This document shows, piece after piece, positions 63,450 to 64,000 of a DNA stretch of 64,000 nt (positions are counted from its first letter, which is position 1; the number at the start of each line of letters is the position of its first letter). Source of the DNA: Agaribacillus sp965228415 (GTDB taxonomy: Bacteria > Bacteroidota > Bacteroidia > Cytophagales > Cyclobacteriaceae). The notes below the pieces were generated by a model. The model had not been told where the DNA came from, searched no databases, and saw only the letters and a list, made by a program, of their open reading frames with translations. Location of the stretch: assembly GCA_965228415.1 (NCBI GenBank), contig OZ245814.1:9014810-9078809 (forward strand), in the 5' to 3' direction. Both the position numbers and the translations under genes were made by a program.

Positions 63450-64000
63450 TTACTGATTTTTAAACTCATTTTGTAAATCCTTTACTTTCTTAATTGTATT
63501 AGGTGAACACTTACACAATTTCTGAATCTCCCTGGATGAATAGCCTTTAGATAGAAACTTCTGAATATCCATATGTTTTGATAGAAACTTATCAACTGAT
63601 TCCCTTGATCCGACCTTCCTTCCGGTGGTAAGCCCTCTAGATTTACGAGACCTTATTCCTGATTTGATTCTATAGCTCATTTGTTCACTTTCGAGCCTTG
63701 CCAAATCTGCCATTATTGTTACTATCAATTTAGTAAATATTTCACTGGATGAATCGGACTTGTTAATTGTGGTACCAAGGTTATGTATATATATAGCTAC
63801 TGATTGTTTTTTAAGCTCTTCAATAAGTCCAAGGACTTCATGTGTATTTCTTCCAAGTCGAGAAACTTCAGAAACCAACAGACACTCTATATTATTTGAT
63901 TTTATAAATGATAATGCCTTTTGAAGAATTGGTCGTTCATCGACAGAAACTGAAAATCCAGAAATCTTCTCTGAGAAGATCTTTACTACCTCAAACTCTT
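63450..64000 (-). CDS. Serine resolvase/recombinase (N-terminus beyond window)
   Basis: The minus-strand frame is open from 64000 to the stop at 63450, about 183 residues; the first residues with the catalytic Ser lie outside. Visible parts: FSVSVDERPILQKALSFI and LLVSEVSRLGRNTHEVLGLI (the R-x-x-R-x region of serine recombinases), the E-helix ADLARLESEQMSYRIKSGIR, a GRKVGS-like linker and a C-terminal helix-turn-helix (FLSKGYSSREIQKLCKCSPN). It acts with tnpA to resolve Tn3-type cointegrates and usually represses both genes. The res site should lie upstream, beyond the window. Confidence 0.88.
   Translation of the reverse strand, partial: EFEVVKIFSEKISGFSVSVDERPILQKALSFIKSNNIECLLVSEVSRLGRNTHEVLGLIEELKKQSVAIYIHNLGTTINKSDSSSEIFTKLIVTIMADLARLESEQMSYRIKSGIRSRKSRGLTTGRKVGSRESVDKFLSKHMDIQKFLSKGYSSREIQKLCKCSPNTIKKVKDLQNEFKNQ

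Overview
The window looks like the chromosome of a marine, polysaccharide-degrading Bacteroidota, probably Cytophagales-like; the genus is not determined. The evidence is TAnnTTTG-type -7 promoter boxes, type IX secretion C-terminal sorting domains on large secreted proteins, an ECF sigma/FecR pair, a GH86 agarase/porphyranase-like enzyme, DUF5723 and Bacteroidota-type RHS proteins. No rRNA, tRNA or CRISPR array was seen.

Layout. 1-1943 (minus): FecR anti-sigma factor (cut by the window edge) and its ECF sigma factor. 2473-5178 (plus): compact three-gene operon of a membrane protein, a caspase-fold protease and an exported protein. 6285-12500: T9SS-exported subtilase fused to PKD/BspA repeats, then a lipocalin-like lipoprotein. 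12901-13343: gene remnants. 13428-17470: coupled PSCyt1/DUF1549/DUF1553 lipoprotein and Tat-exported DUF1501 protein. 18061-23296: decayed ThsB/MTH538-type TIR gene overlapped by a membrane protein, followed by a TIR-TM-coiled-coil-repeat receptor. 24227-29464 (minus): mosaic GH86 enzyme. 29896-33432: AT-rich DUF5723/lipoprotein operon bracketed by matching IS ends and transposase remnants. 34117-35322: IPT/TIG lipoprotein between long direct repeats. 38270-54547: RHS region with a 2,500-residue RHS protein ending in an M23 peptidase domain, a likely lipoprotein immunity gene, orphan RHS tips and a second RHS protein. 55168-58388: XRE regulator, catalytically degenerate Argonaute and DpnII/MboI-like nuclease. 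58847-59864: two overlapping unknown genes. 60321-64000 (minus): one end of a Tn3-family transposon (tnpA and partial tnpR).

Four modules use conflict-type effectors: caspase-like, TIR, Argonaute plus nuclease, and RHS-M23. They alternate with secreted nutrient-acquisition genes and are separated by long, repeat-rich spacers. These spacers contain a family of hairpin repeats with compensatory changes, a palindrome that also shows covariation, and a promoter module with two 9-bp direct repeats at 21-bp period (LytTR-like) shared by several surface-protein genes. The strongest candidates for undescribed biology are the TIR operon, the caspase operon, the Argonaute operon with its probable self-operator, and the spacer repeat family.
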